NCBI RefSeq assembly: GCF_000802305.1
Contig: NZ_JTDK01000014.1
Coordinates: forward strand, 124,001-188,000
DNA: 64,000 nt
Source: Microbacterium mangrovi
GTDB lineage: Bacteria; Actinomycetota; Actinomycetes; Actinomycetales; Microbacteriaceae
Reading direction: 5' to 3'
The first letter of the stretch is position 1, and each line of letters begins with the position of its first letter. The notes below the pieces were generated by a model, which saw only the letters and a program-made list of their open reading frames with translations, made no database searches and had not been told where the DNA came from. Both the position numbers and the translations under genes were made by a program. Shown in pieces: positions 16,312 through 25,333 of this stretch.

Positions 16312-17382
16312 ATGAAGATCGCCGATGTCTTCGGCTTCGATAAGTCCAGGCTGAACTGGCTGCTGGGGATCACGATCGCGATCGCGCTCTTCGTCCCGCT
16401 CCTTCTTCTCGCGCTCATCGGCCAGGACGTCTACTGGCTGAGCGTCTCTTTCGGGGTCCTTTTCGTCGGTCTCGCCGATCCCGGTGGCCGGCTCGGCCCG
16501 CGCGCCGCGTATGTGGCCGTCTTCGGCGTGATCGGTGCCGTCGTGACGGCGTGGGGTGTCGCTGTCGGCAGCGCGGGCTGGATGCTGGTCACGCTGTCGA
16601 CAGTCGTCGTGACACTCCTCACCGGCCTCGTGATCCGCTTCGGGGTGCGACGGTTCGTCACGGGGTCGCTTCTGACGGCGTGGTTCCTCATCGCCATCTC
16701 CCTCCCGCCGGGGTTCGCGGCATCCGGGATCACCCTCAACCCGTGGCTGCAGGCGCTCGCGTGGCTGGCGGGAGCTGCGGCCTGGTTCGTGCTGAGCAGC
16801 ATCGTGACCGCGCTGCGTCGCCGACCCGACCGCGATCCGCTCGTCGCGGAGCTGCCGACCGACACCAAGAGCACGGCCCTCACGAAGCCCGTCGTCGTCT
16901 ACTCCGTGCTGCGCACCGTGGCGGTGTCCGGTGCTGTGGCGATCGCGTTCGGCTTCCACCTGCCTTACGCCGATTGGATGCCGATCGCGGCCCAGGTCGC
17001 CATGAAGCCGAATCCGCAGCAGTCGAAACTGGCCGCGACGCAGCGGGTGGTCGGCACCGTCCTGGGCGCCGTCGTCGCGGGGGTTCTGCTGCTGACCGTC
17101 CATGACAAGTACGTCCTCGCCGGCGCGATCGTGCTGCTCGCCGTGGTCGGCGGTGCATTCAGGACTGCGAACTACGCGCTGTACACGACCGGCATCGCCG
17201 GGACCGCCCTCATCGCCCTGGACATCTCCAATCCCACGAACCTGACCACGGAGGGGCTGAGGATTCTGTTCACGTTGATCGGCGTCGTGATCGCGATCGC
17301 GGTCATGGCGTTGGCGGGCGCGCTCGCGAAGCGCTCTGCCGGCCGGGACGAGAAGGTGGAGACCGGATCCACGTCGCACTAG
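16312..17382 (+). CDS. FUSC-family membrane protein
   Basis: The 356-residue protein has two blocks of membrane helices (about 18-125 with LLGITIAIALFVPLLLLALI; about 195-340) separated by a cytoplasmic linker near 165-190. The second block carries the FUSC pattern WMPIAAQVAMKPNPQQS (about 223-239) followed by QRVVGTVLGAVVAG, typical of fusaric-acid-resistance/AaeB-like efflux proteins for aromatic acids. The substrate is unknown. It is followed after 58 bp by a LuxR-type regulator on the same strand. Confidence 0.85.
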   Translation: MKIADVFGFDKSRLNWLLGITIAIALFVPLLLLALIGQDVYWLSVSFGVLFVGLADPGGRLGPRAAYVAVFGVIGAVVTAWGVAVGSAGWMLVTLSTVVVTLLTGLVIRFGVRRFVTGSLLTAWFLIAISLPPGFAASGITLNPWLQALAWLAGAAAWFVLSSIVTALRRRPDRDPLVAELPTDTKSTALTKPVVVYSVLRTVAVSGAVAIAFGFHLPYADWMPIAAQVAMKPNPQQSKLAATQRVVGTVLGAVVAGVLLLTVHDKYVLAGAIVLLAVVGGAFRTANYALYTTGIAGTALIALDISNPTNLTTEGLRILFTLIGVVIAIAVMALAGALAKRSAGRDEKVETGSTSH

Positions 17383-17440
17383 GGGCGAGGGCGAGAAGGA
17401 TGAGGGCACGCGCCGAGACGACGACAGATGGGGGGATCCG

Positions 17441-19645
17441 TTGATCGACGTCGATGGGACGCTGCTCGCGGGCAAGACCGAGCTTCCGCTCCCGCGGACC
17501 GACGTGGTCAGTCGGCGCTCGCTCATCGAATCCGCGCGAAACAGTGCGAAACGCGTCGTCGCGGTGACGGCGCCTGCCGGATACGGAAAGTCGACCCTGC
17601 TCGCCGAATGGGCCTCGATCGAGGATCGTCGCGTGTGCTGGGCATCGGTCGACCGGTTCGATGATCATCCGACGGCGCTCCTGACCCTGCTTGCCGCAGC
17701 GACCGTCGACGTCTCCGCGAACGGAGAGCAGCTGGTCTCCGAAATGCGCGGCGTCGGTGCCTCCGCGCTGGGCCGGTCGGCTCCGCTTCTGGCTCGCGCA
17801 TGGGCGACAGCGGACGAGCCTTTCGTCCTGCTCATCGACGACGTCCATCTGGCGGCATCCACCGAGTGCGGTGACGTGCTCGAGATCGTGCTCTCCGGCA
17901 TCCCCCACGGCGCGCAGGTGGTCATCGTGAGTCGACACGATCAGAGCTTCCTCGCGCGGTCACGCGTGGAGGGTGCGGTGTTCGACATCGTCCGAGACGA
18001 TCTGATTCTGGATGCCGCGGGCGCGCGGACCGTCTTCGCGGCCGCACACGCCGACGCACCGGACGATGCGCTGGCATCGGCCGTCGAGCGGTGCGAGGGC
18101 TGGCCCGCCGGGATCTTCCTCTGCGCGCTCGCAGTGACCGAAGGGGCCCGAGGGCGGATCGCCGGCGACGACAGGCTCGTGGCCGACTATCTGTACCGCG
18201 AGTGCCTGGCGGGCCTCGACGCGGCGGCACAGGAGTTCCTGCTGCGTACTGCGATCCTGGATCAATTCTCGGGTCCGCTCTGCGACGCCGTCCTGGAGAC
18301 CGACGACGCGCAGAAGACGATCCATCTGCTCGACTCGCTCAATCTCTTCCTGATCCCCCTCGACCGTCGCCGTCAATGGTTCCGCTACCACGCCCTGTTC
18401 CGGGAGTTCCTGCTGGGAGAGCTGGAGCGCGTGCATCCCGGGATGGTGCCCGAACTGCACATCCGCGCCGCCGACTGGTACATCTCGCAGGACTCGCCAC
18501 GACGCGCGATCGAGCATCTTCTCGCCGCGGGGGACCGGGACCGCCTGCCGATGATGATCGCCCAGCTCGCCATGCCGATTCACCGATCGGGCGAGGATGC
18601 CGTGGTGTCGAGGTGGCTGCGCGACCTCGGCGAGGAGTCCGTCCTGGCCTTCCCGCCGCTCGCCGCGATGGCGGGCTGGCTCGCGGTCCTCCAGGGGGAG
18701 TCTCCGGCGACCGAGAAATGGGCGGCGGCGCTCGATCTCATCGACGTCGCCGTTGCCCCGGATGAGATTCGTCTCGCCTTCGAGGCGCCGCGCGCCCTCT
18801 TGCGTGCCGCGATGTGCATGGACGGGCCCGAGCGGATGCTCGAGTCCGCGCAGTACGGGGTCGCGAATCTCCCGGTGTGGAACACCTGGCGGACCGTGGC
18901 GCTGCACCTGCAGGCATCCGCGTTGCTCCTTCTCGGCGATGCCGACGCCGCGAGCCGCGACTTCCAGCTGGCGAGTGAGTCCGCCGTCAGCCTGGGCAAC
19001 ACGAACACGCACGTCCTCAGCGAGGCCGAGCTCGCCGTCCTCGCCATCGAGCGGGGCGACTGGGGCGCGGCGAGTGATCACGCCGACGCCGCGCTGCGGA
19101 CCGCCGACGCGAATCGCATGGACGGCTACTCGGTCACCGCCCTCGCCTTCGGCGCAGCTGCGCGCGTGGCAATCCACAACGCCGAGACTCACGCGGCCGC
19201 TCGACTGCTCACGCGCGGGATGCGCTCCAGAGTGCACGCCACGCACGTGCTCCCCTGGCTCGCGATCCGCGCCCGCCTTCAGCTCGCGATGGCATACAAG
19301 AGCCTCGACGACGAACCGGCCGCATCGCTCCTGCTCCGGGAGATCAACGCGCTCCTGCGTCACCGCCCGCACGTCGGCACACTGGCCGATCAGGTCGGTG
19401 TCCTCCGGAAGACGGTCGCGACGTCCTCCGCTTCACGGCAGGGGACCGCGCCTCTGACGCCGGCGGAGCTGCGCCTGCTTCCGTACCTTCAGACGCATCT
19501 GACCGTCGCCGAGATCAGCCAGCGCCTCTTCGTGTCCCGGAACACGGTCAACTCGCAGCTGTCGTCGATCTATCGCAAGCTCAGCGCGAACAGTCGCAGC
19601 CGGGCGGTCTCGCGAGCGCTCGAGGTCGGGCTCCTCGGCGATTAA
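17441..19645 (+). CDS. Large MalT-like LuxR regulator (LAL)
   Basis: A 734-residue STAND ATPase regulator. The N-terminal NTPase domain has Walker A APAGYGKS (about 44-51) and Walker B VLLIDDVH (about 129-136). A long helical/TPR-like middle (about 330-650) presumably senses the inducer. The C-terminus is a LuxR helix-turn-helix (LTPAELRLLPYLQTHLTVAE, then SQRLFVSRNTVNSQLSS, about 670-715). The start is taken as TTG 17441 after GGGGGA; a later start is possible. It is convergent with the monoamine-oxidase gene and may control that gene, the arylsulfatase or the FUSC gene. Confidence 0.9.
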   Translation: MIDVDGTLLAGKTELPLPRTDVVSRRSLIESARNSAKRVVAVTAPAGYGKSTLLAEWASIEDRRVCWASVDRFDDHPTALLTLLAAATVDVSANGEQLVSEMRGVGASALGRSAPLLARAWATADEPFVLLIDDVHLAASTECGDVLEIVLSGIPHGAQVVIVSRHDQSFLARSRVEGAVFDIVRDDLILDAAGARTVFAAAHADAPDDALASAVERCEGWPAGIFLCALAVTEGARGRIAGDDRLVADYLYRECLAGLDAAAQEFLLRTAILDQFSGPLCDAVLETDDAQKTIHLLDSLNLFLIPLDRRRQWFRYHALFREFLLGELERVHPGMVPELHIRAADWYISQDSPRRAIEHLLAAGDRDRLPMMIAQLAMPIHRSGEDAVVSRWLRDLGEESVLAFPPLAAMAGWLAVLQGESPATEKWAAALDLIDVAVAPDEIRLAFEAPRALLRAAMCMDGPERMLESAQYGVANLPVWNTWRTVALHLQASALLLLGDADAASRDFQLASESAVSLGNTNTHVLSEAELAVLAIERGDWGAASDHADAALRTADANRMDGYSVTALAFGAAARVAIHNAETHAAARLLTRGMRSRVHATHVLPWLAIRARLQLAMAYKSLDDEPAASLLLREINALLRHRPHVGTLADQVGVLRKTVATSSASRQGTAPLTPAELRLLPYLQTHLTVAEISQRLFVSRNTVNSQLSSIYRKLSANSRSRAVSRALEVGLLGD

Positions 19646-19671
19646 CACGGTGTCGGGGCGACGGCGGCGCC

Positions 19672-19711
19672 GGAGGCCCCCACTGCGGTGTCCCCGGCAG
19701 CGGGGCCCTCC
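19672..19711. terminator. Possible terminator between convergent genes
   Basis: GGAGGCCCC at 19672-19680 pairs with GGGGCCCTCC at 19702-19711 apart from one bulged base. It lies between the stop codons of the LuxR regulator and the monoamine oxidase. There is no T-run, so this is tentative. Confidence 0.4.
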
Positions 19712-19722
19712 GACTCCTGTGC

Positions 19723-21063
19723 TCAGCTGACGGGGACGCGCGTCTCCGCCAGAGCCGCGAGCGCGGCGAGGGCGGCGTGGTGGCCGCCGCGGACTGCACC
19801 GTCGATGAAGCCGCACCAGAACAGCGAGGTCTCGGTGCCGCCCCAGATCAGGTTGCCGACCGGCTCGCGGAGCGCGGGACCGTACTGATAGAAGAGGCCG
19901 GGCGACCAGAGGTCCTCGACGCCCTTCGTGTACTCCTCCTGCAGCCAGTCCTGCATGACGAAGTCGGTGGGGTGGAGCGCCTCGTCACCGAACGCCTTCG
20001 CGAAGGCTTCGATCGTGCCGGCCTTGCGCTCTTCGAGCGTCAGCGGCGTCTCGCCGCGAGGCGAACGGACCAGGGTCACCAGGACGCCCTTGTCGGTTCC
20101 GGGCGGGGTCACGTCGGCGCTGATGTTGAAGAGACCGCCGGGCCACAGGATCTGGCCCGACTCGCCGTTGTCACGCCAGAACGGCCGCTCGTACACCGTG
20201 TGGGTCTTGATGAGGCAGTGATCGCGGTCGATGGTGTCGTGCAGTCCCTTGCGCAGCGGCGGCAGCTCGGGTTCGTAGGTGATCTGCGAGGCAAGGCTGC
20301 CGCCCATCGACATGATGACCTTGTGCGCCTCGACGACGCCACCCGGCGTCTCGATCCGGACCGGCCCCGGGCCGTCCCAGTTGGAGATCTTCGTGACCGG
20401 CGACGATAGCCGGACCTTGTCGCCGAGCTGCTCGGCGATCGTGTTGGCGATACTCGCCATGCCGCCGATGATGTGGTACTGGGGGAGCCCGCTGGTCGGT
20501 GCGCCGATTCCCGCAAAGCCGCCGGTCGCACGCATCGCGAACAGGAGGTTCAGGAGGGTGATCTCGTCCAGCGGGGCACAGCTCGCGATCTCGAAGGCGA
20601 TCCTCGTGATCATCAGCGTGGCCTCGTCGAGGTCCTGCGTATCGAGGAACTCCTGGAACGTCATGTCGTTCCATTCCTTGGCGTTCGGCGCCTCCCACGG
20701 CGCCTCGGCGGAGACGGTGTCGACCATCGCGTCCATGATCCGCCCGAGGTGCGGGTTCGGGGCGGCGGCCTTGACCTTCTGCGCGACCCCGCCCAGGATC
20801 GCGTACGAGTCGCCGGCACTGTACTGCTCGAACCGCTCGATGCCGAGCTCGTGCAGCAGATCCAGGATCGCCGTCTGGTTCGGGTTCACCCAGGTCGCGC
20901 CGCCGTCCACGATGACCCCGTCGGCGTGCTGGATGAGTGTGCGGCCGCCGACGCGGTCGCGCGCTTCGAGCACGACGAAGTCGTCGAGCCCGCTGCGCTG
21001 AAGATCGCGGGCGGCGGTCATCCCCGAGATGCCCCCGCCGACCACTGCTACGTCATAGACCAT
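19723..21063 (-). CDS. FAD-dependent monoamine oxidase
   Basis: The 446-residue flavoprotein has an N-terminal dinucleotide-binding motif (VAVVGGGISGMTAAR, about 5-19), LEARDRVGGRT (about 34-44), and the C-terminal FAD segment NLIWGGTETSLFW-CGFIDGAV (about 403-425), all typical of flavin monoamine oxidases. It would oxidise a primary or secondary amine to an aldehyde with release of ammonia and H2O2. GGAAGGA precedes the ATG at 21063. It is divergent from an arylsulfatase gene over a palindromic region; in enteric bacteria a tyramine oxidase and arylsulfatase are similarly linked, so a tyramine-like substrate is plausible. Confidence 0.92.
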   Translation of the reverse strand: MVYDVAVVGGGISGMTAARDLQRSGLDDFVVLEARDRVGGRTLIQHADGVIVDGGATWVNPNQTAILDLLHELGIERFEQYSAGDSYAILGGVAQKVKAAAPNPHLGRIMDAMVDTVSAEAPWEAPNAKEWNDMTFQEFLDTQDLDEATLMITRIAFEIASCAPLDEITLLNLLFAMRATGGFAGIGAPTSGLPQYHIIGGMASIANTIAEQLGDKVRLSSPVTKISNWDGPGPVRIETPGGVVEAHKVIMSMGGSLASQITYEPELPPLRKGLHDTIDRDHCLIKTHTVYERPFWRDNGESGQILWPGGLFNISADVTPPGTDKGVLVTLVRSPRGETPLTLEERKAGTIEAFAKAFGDEALHPTDFVMQDWLQEEYTKGVEDLWSPGLFYQYGPALREPVGNLIWGGTETSLFWCGFIDGAVRGGHHAALAALAALAETRVPVS

Positions 21064-21101
21064 CGTTGATCCTTCCCCTTGAGCGAACGATTCGCGCGCC
21101 C

Positions 21102-21226
21102 AGGCTAGGGCGCACCCCAGCGACCCGGCATCACCAGAAAGTGGTGATGTTCCCGGCACGTCGGCCGTGACCCGGACGGATCGCGCGAATTGCGTGATGC
21201 GGGCCGGGCGAGAAGGGCGATAGCGT
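21102..21226. promoter_or_regulatory. Divergent promoters with palindromic operator
   Basis: A perfect inverted repeat CATCACCA-N5-TGGTGATG spans 21129-21149. On the minus strand a TAGCCT -10 box (21107-21102) serves the oxidase, and the palindrome overlaps its -35 region. On the plus strand TAGCGT (21221-21226) is a candidate -10 box for the arylsulfatase. One regulator bound at the palindrome could control both genes. Confidence 0.55.
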
Positions 21227-21266
21227 CGATCGGGAAGCCACCGACCATGGACGTCAGGAGATGCCG

Positions 21267-23627
21267 ATGCCCGTCGACCCTCAGAATTCGATCATCGGAG
21301 CTCCGCTGCCGCCGGCGCGGAGTCTCCCGTTCCCGCCGAAGCCGTCAGGCAGTTTCGCGGGCCGCACGCTGGGCGAGTCGACGTACAGCCCGCTGCCGCC
21401 GCAGAGCCACTTGGGCGAGGATGCGCCGAACGTGCTGGTGATCCTGATCGACGACGCGGGCCCGGCTCTGCCAGCGCCTCTGGGCGGTGCGGTGAACACC
21501 CCGACTCTGGATCGCATCCGCGGCGAGGGCATCGGCTTCAACCGATTCCACACCACGGCGATGTGCTCGCCGACGCGGGCGTCGCTGCTCACCGGGCGCA
21601 ACCACCACCGGGTGGGCGCCGGCCAGATCGCCGAGCTCGCGAACGACTGGGACGGCTATTCCGGTCACATCCCGAAGTCGAGCGCGACGATGGCCGAGGT
21701 GCTGCGAAACTACGGGTATTCGACGGCAGCGTGGGGCAAGTGGCACAACACCCCGGCCGAGGAGACGACGGTCGCGGGTCCGTTCGACCGCTGGCCGACC
21801 GGCTACGGGTTCGAGTACTTCTACGGGTTCCTGGCCGGTGAGGCATCCCAGTACGAGCCCAACCTGGTGCGCAACACGACCTCGGTGCTGCCGCCGAAGA
21901 CCCCGGAGGAGGGCTACCACCTCAGCGAGGACATCGCCGACGACGCGATCGGGTGGCTGCGCAACCACAAGGCGCTGACGCCGGACAAGCCGTTCTTCAT
22001 GTACTGGGCGACCGGCGCCATCCACGGGCCGCACCACATCATGAAGGAGTGGTCGGACAAGTACAAGGGCAAGTTCGACGACGGGTGGGATGCCTACCGG
22101 GAGCGGGCGCTCGAGGGCGCCAAGGCGGCGGGATGGGTTCCGCAGGATGCCGAGCTCACGCCGCGGCCCGAGAGCCTGCAGGGCTGGGACGACATCCCCG
22201 ACCATCAGAAGCCCTTCCAGGCGCGCCTCATGGAGGTGTGCGCCGGGTTCGGCGAACACGCCGACGTGCAGGCGGGCCGGGTCGTCGACGTGCTCGAGGA
22301 GCTGGGCTACGGCGACAACACGATCGTCGTCTACATCTGGGGCGACAACGGCTCCTCGGGTGAGGGCCAGAACGGCACGATCAGCGAGCTGCCGGCGCAG
22401 AACCTGATCCCCACGACGATCGACCAGCACATCGCCGCGCTCGAGGAGCTCGGCGGACTGGACGCGCTCGGGACTCCCGCGACCGACAACCAGTACCACG
22501 CCGCGTGGGCGTGGGCGGGATCGTCGCCGTATCAGGGCATGAAGCTCATGGCATCCCACCTGGGCGGAACCCGCAACCCGATGTTCCTGCGCTGGCCCGG
22601 ACGCGTCGCCCACGACCCGGAGCCGCGCACGCAGTTCCACCACGTCATCGACCTCGCGCCGACGATCTACGAGATCCTCGGCATCTCGCACCCGGAGGAG
22701 GTCAACGGCATCCACCAGGACCCGATCGACGGCACCAGCTTCGCGTACGCCGTCGAGGATCCGGATGCCGAGGGCCGGCACCGCACTCAGTACTTCGAGG
22801 TGATGGCGAGCCGCTCGATCTACTCGGACGGCTGGATCGCGTCGACTCCGGGACCGCGGCTGCCGTGGGTTCCCGGGGCGCCCCCCGGGATCGCGACGTG
22901 GACGCCGGATGCCGACAAGTGGGAGCTGTACAACCTCGACGAGGACTGGAGCCAGGCGCGCGACCTCGCTGCCGAGCACCCCGAGAAGCTCGCTGAGCTG
23001 AAGGAGCTCTTCGCGATCGAGGCGGCCAAGAACGAGGTGCTGCCGATCGGCGCGGGGCTGTGGGTGCCGGTGTACCACCCGGAGGACCGCATCGCCGTGC
23101 CGTACACGCAGTGGGAGATGACCGGCGACACCGTTCGGGTGCCGGAGTTCTGCGCACCCGCACTGGGCAACAAGCCGAACGTCGTGCGCATCGAGGCGAC
23201 CCTGCCGGAGAAGGCGAACGGCGTGCTGTACAAGCTCGGCGGCGCCGGCGGCGGGCTGACCGCGTTCTTCGAGGACGGCATCCTGCGCTACGAGTACAAC
23301 CTGTTCCTCGTCAACCGCACGAAGATCGCGTCCTCGGCAGCCGTTCCGGCCGGTGACGCGGTGATCGAGATCGAGACGCAGTACGTCGAGCCCCGCCCCG
23401 GCGGTCCGCTGCAGGTCACCCTGCGCGTGAACGGCGACGAGGTGGGTTCCGGCGTGGTGCCGGTCAGTGCGCCGTTGCTGTTCTCGGCGAACGACTGCCT
23501 CGACATCGGGCGGGCGTACGGTGGCGCGGTCTCCCGCGCCTACGTCGACCGGATGCCGTTCGCCTTCGACGGGGACATCACGCGGGTGCACATCGCGTAC
23601 CGGATGCCGCAGCAGGCATCCGCCTGA
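21267..23627 (+). CDS. Arylsulfatase (formylglycine-dependent sulfatase)
   Basis: The 786-residue protein is a type I sulfatase of the large AtsA-like group. The metal-binding VILIDDAG (about 58-65) precedes the signature CSPTRASLLTGRN, whose Cys100 would be oxidised to formylglycine. KWHN, the His pair in HGPHH and YIWGDNGSSGEG complete the active site. The C-terminal about 150 residues form an extra beta-domain. There is no signal peptide. AGGAG lies 6 nt before the ATG at 21267 but directly abuts the ATG at 21261, so 21267 is chosen. No formylglycine-generating enzyme is in the window. Confidence 0.94.
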   Translation: MPVDPQNSIIGAPLPPARSLPFPPKPSGSFAGRTLGESTYSPLPPQSHLGEDAPNVLVILIDDAGPALPAPLGGAVNTPTLDRIRGEGIGFNRFHTTAMCSPTRASLLTGRNHHRVGAGQIAELANDWDGYSGHIPKSSATMAEVLRNYGYSTAAWGKWHNTPAEETTVAGPFDRWPTGYGFEYFYGFLAGEASQYEPNLVRNTTSVLPPKTPEEGYHLSEDIADDAIGWLRNHKALTPDKPFFMYWATGAIHGPHHIMKEWSDKYKGKFDDGWDAYRERALEGAKAAGWVPQDAELTPRPESLQGWDDIPDHQKPFQARLMEVCAGFGEHADVQAGRVVDVLEELGYGDNTIVVYIWGDNGSSGEGQNGTISELPAQNLIPTTIDQHIAALEELGGLDALGTPATDNQYHAAWAWAGSSPYQGMKLMASHLGGTRNPMFLRWPGRVAHDPEPRTQFHHVIDLAPTIYEILGISHPEEVNGIHQDPIDGTSFAYAVEDPDAEGRHRTQYFEVMASRSIYSDGWIASTPGPRLPWVPGAPPGIATWTPDADKWELYNLDEDWSQARDLAAEHPEKLAELKELFAIEAAKNEVLPIGAGLWVPVYHPEDRIAVPYTQWEMTGDTVRVPEFCAPALGNKPNVVRIEATLPEKANGVLYKLGGAGGGLTAFFEDGILRYEYNLFLVNRTKIASSAAVPAGDAVIEIETQYVEPRPGGPLQVTLRVNGDEVGSGVVPVSAPLLFSANDCLDIGRAYGGAVSRAYVDRMPFAFDGDITRVHIAYRMPQQASA

Positions 23628-23641
23628 CCGCGGCCGGCCAC

Positions 23642-23683
23642 GCATCGCCGATGTCGCCGCTCGTGTGGCGACATCGGCGATGC
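23642..23683. terminator. Perfect 17-bp inverted repeat, likely terminator
   Basis: GCATCGCCGATGTCGCC (23642-23658) and its exact complement (23667-23683) are separated by 8 nt. The hairpin begins 14 bp after the arylsulfatase stop. There is no T-tract, as is common for actinobacterial terminators. Confidence 0.65.
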
Positions 23684-23845
23684 CGCAGGCGAACGGTCGG
23701 GACAAGTGCGCCATCCCTGCACGCGGAGGATTCCCGCAGGAAACGGTGACGTGCGACGGGAATCATGCATTCACCGCCGCTCAGCGTGTCTTCTGTGAAG
23801 CATGTTCCTGGCGCTGTCGCGCGCCCGCGCACGATGAGGACTCAC

Positions 23846-25315
23846 ATGAACGACATCACCGTCATCAGGGACAACTTCCGCTTCACGACGAGCGACGGGG
23901 TGGAGATCTCCGTCGATCGTCACCGCTCCGCCGGCGAGGACGGACCCGCTCCGTGCGTTCTCACGATGCTGCCCTATCTGAAGGAATCGACCTTCCCGGG
24001 CGAGATGCCGATCGAACGGTTCACACGCGAAGGCTACGTCTGCCTGATCGCCGACGTGCGCGGAACCGGGGAATCCGGGGGTGTGTTCCTGGGGCCGCTC
24101 AGCCCGCGGGAGATCACGGACTACGCCGAGCTCGTCGAGTGGACGGCCGATCAGGACTTCTGCTCGGGCGCCGTGGCGACCACCGGAGTGTCTTACTACG
24201 GCGCGAATCAACTGCTGCTCGCGGCTCGTCGTCCGCGCGGCCTCGTCGCGATCGCACCGGGGGTGGCGCCCATCGACGTGTTCCGGGACTGGACGCATCG
24301 CGGCGGCATCCCCTCTCACGTCAACTGGGCTGCGCTGACGTTCCTGGCGGCCCGGCAGCCCACGCGATCGGTCCCGCACGCCCTGCAGTTCTACTACGGA
24401 GACTTCGCAAGCACGCCCGTGGACGATGAGCGATTCCACGAGCGTTCGCCCGTCTATGCCCTCGAGGACATCGAGGTTCCCGTCTTCTTCCTGGGCGGGC
24501 TGTTCGACTTCTTTGCGCGCGGGACGATGCGCGGCTTCGAGCGCGTTCGGTCGCCGAAGCGACTCCTGATCGGCCCATGGGGACATCAGAACCCGGATGA
24601 CACCGACGAGCTGTCCGCGTGGATGGCGTACTGGCTCAAGGGCGAGGGTGATGACCCGACGACCGGCGACAACGTGACACTCTGGGCCCATGGCGCCGAC
24701 GCCTGGTCCACCCACGCGGGGCTTCCCTCCGTCGAACGGCGCATCAGTGTGGACCTGACGGGGCTGACAGTGCCCGTCGTGGGCGGGCCGATGCGGCTGC
24801 CCCTGCAGGATCTGCCCCTGCCCGTTCCGTTCGCGATGGACACGAGCACTGACTCGGGACTGCACCTGTGGGGGGAGTCCACGAGGCATGCGCTCGCCCT
24901 GGACGAGGGGTCCGTGGTGTCCGGCGTCATCCACCTCGTCTTGGAGGTCACCGCCGAGGATGCGGCAGACCTCGACCTCCTGGCGAGGCTGTCACTCGTC
25001 GGCGCAGACGGCGCCGTGGTGCAGCTGACCGAAGCACGGCAGCGACTCTCTCACCGCGACCTGGACGAAGCGGCAAGTCGATTCGATGACGACGGAACCC
25101 CCGTCGAACTGGTCCTCTCGCACCGGGCACCCCGCCCCCTGCGGCAGAGCGAAACGACCAGCGTCATCCTCGAGTTCCTCCCGACGAGGTTCGTCATCGA
25201 GCAGGGTGACATGCTCCGGCTGGGCCTGTCCGCCGTCCGCACGGATGGTCGGACAGCGTCGGTGACGCTTGAACTGCGTGAGGGATCACGGGTCGTTCTG
25301 CCCGCCACGAACTGA
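23846..25315 (+). CDS. CocE/NonD-family hydrolase (S15-like)
   Basis: A 489-residue alpha/beta hydrolase of the X-Pro dipeptidyl-peptidase/cocaine-esterase class. The nucleophile lies in GVSYYG (Ser about 116), the acidic residue in the LGGLFDFF region (about 213-220), and the His in GPWGHQNP (about 245-252). The C-terminal PepX_C-like jelly-roll runs from about 315 to the end (HLWGES, LVLEVTAEDA). It would hydrolyse esters or amides in the cytoplasm; the substrate is unknown. The ATG at 23846 follows GAGGA; upstream in-frame ATGs lack a ribosome-binding site. It is convergent with the Lrp-type regulator. Confidence 0.9.
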   Translation: MNDITVIRDNFRFTTSDGVEISVDRHRSAGEDGPAPCVLTMLPYLKESTFPGEMPIERFTREGYVCLIADVRGTGESGGVFLGPLSPREITDYAELVEWTADQDFCSGAVATTGVSYYGANQLLLAARRPRGLVAIAPGVAPIDVFRDWTHRGGIPSHVNWAALTFLAARQPTRSVPHALQFYYGDFASTPVDDERFHERSPVYALEDIEVPVFFLGGLFDFFARGTMRGFERVRSPKRLLIGPWGHQNPDDTDELSAWMAYWLKGEGDDPTTGDNVTLWAHGADAWSTHAGLPSVERRISVDLTGLTVPVVGGPMRLPLQDLPLPVPFAMDTSTDSGLHLWGESTRHALALDEGSVVSGVIHLVLEVTAEDAADLDLLARLSLVGADGAVVQLTEARQRLSHRDLDEAASRFDDDGTPVELVLSHRAPRPLRQSETTSVILEFLPTRFVIEQGDMLRLGLSAVRTDGRTASVTLELREGSRVVLPATN

Positions 25316-25333
25316 GCATCGCGCCCGCTCGGC

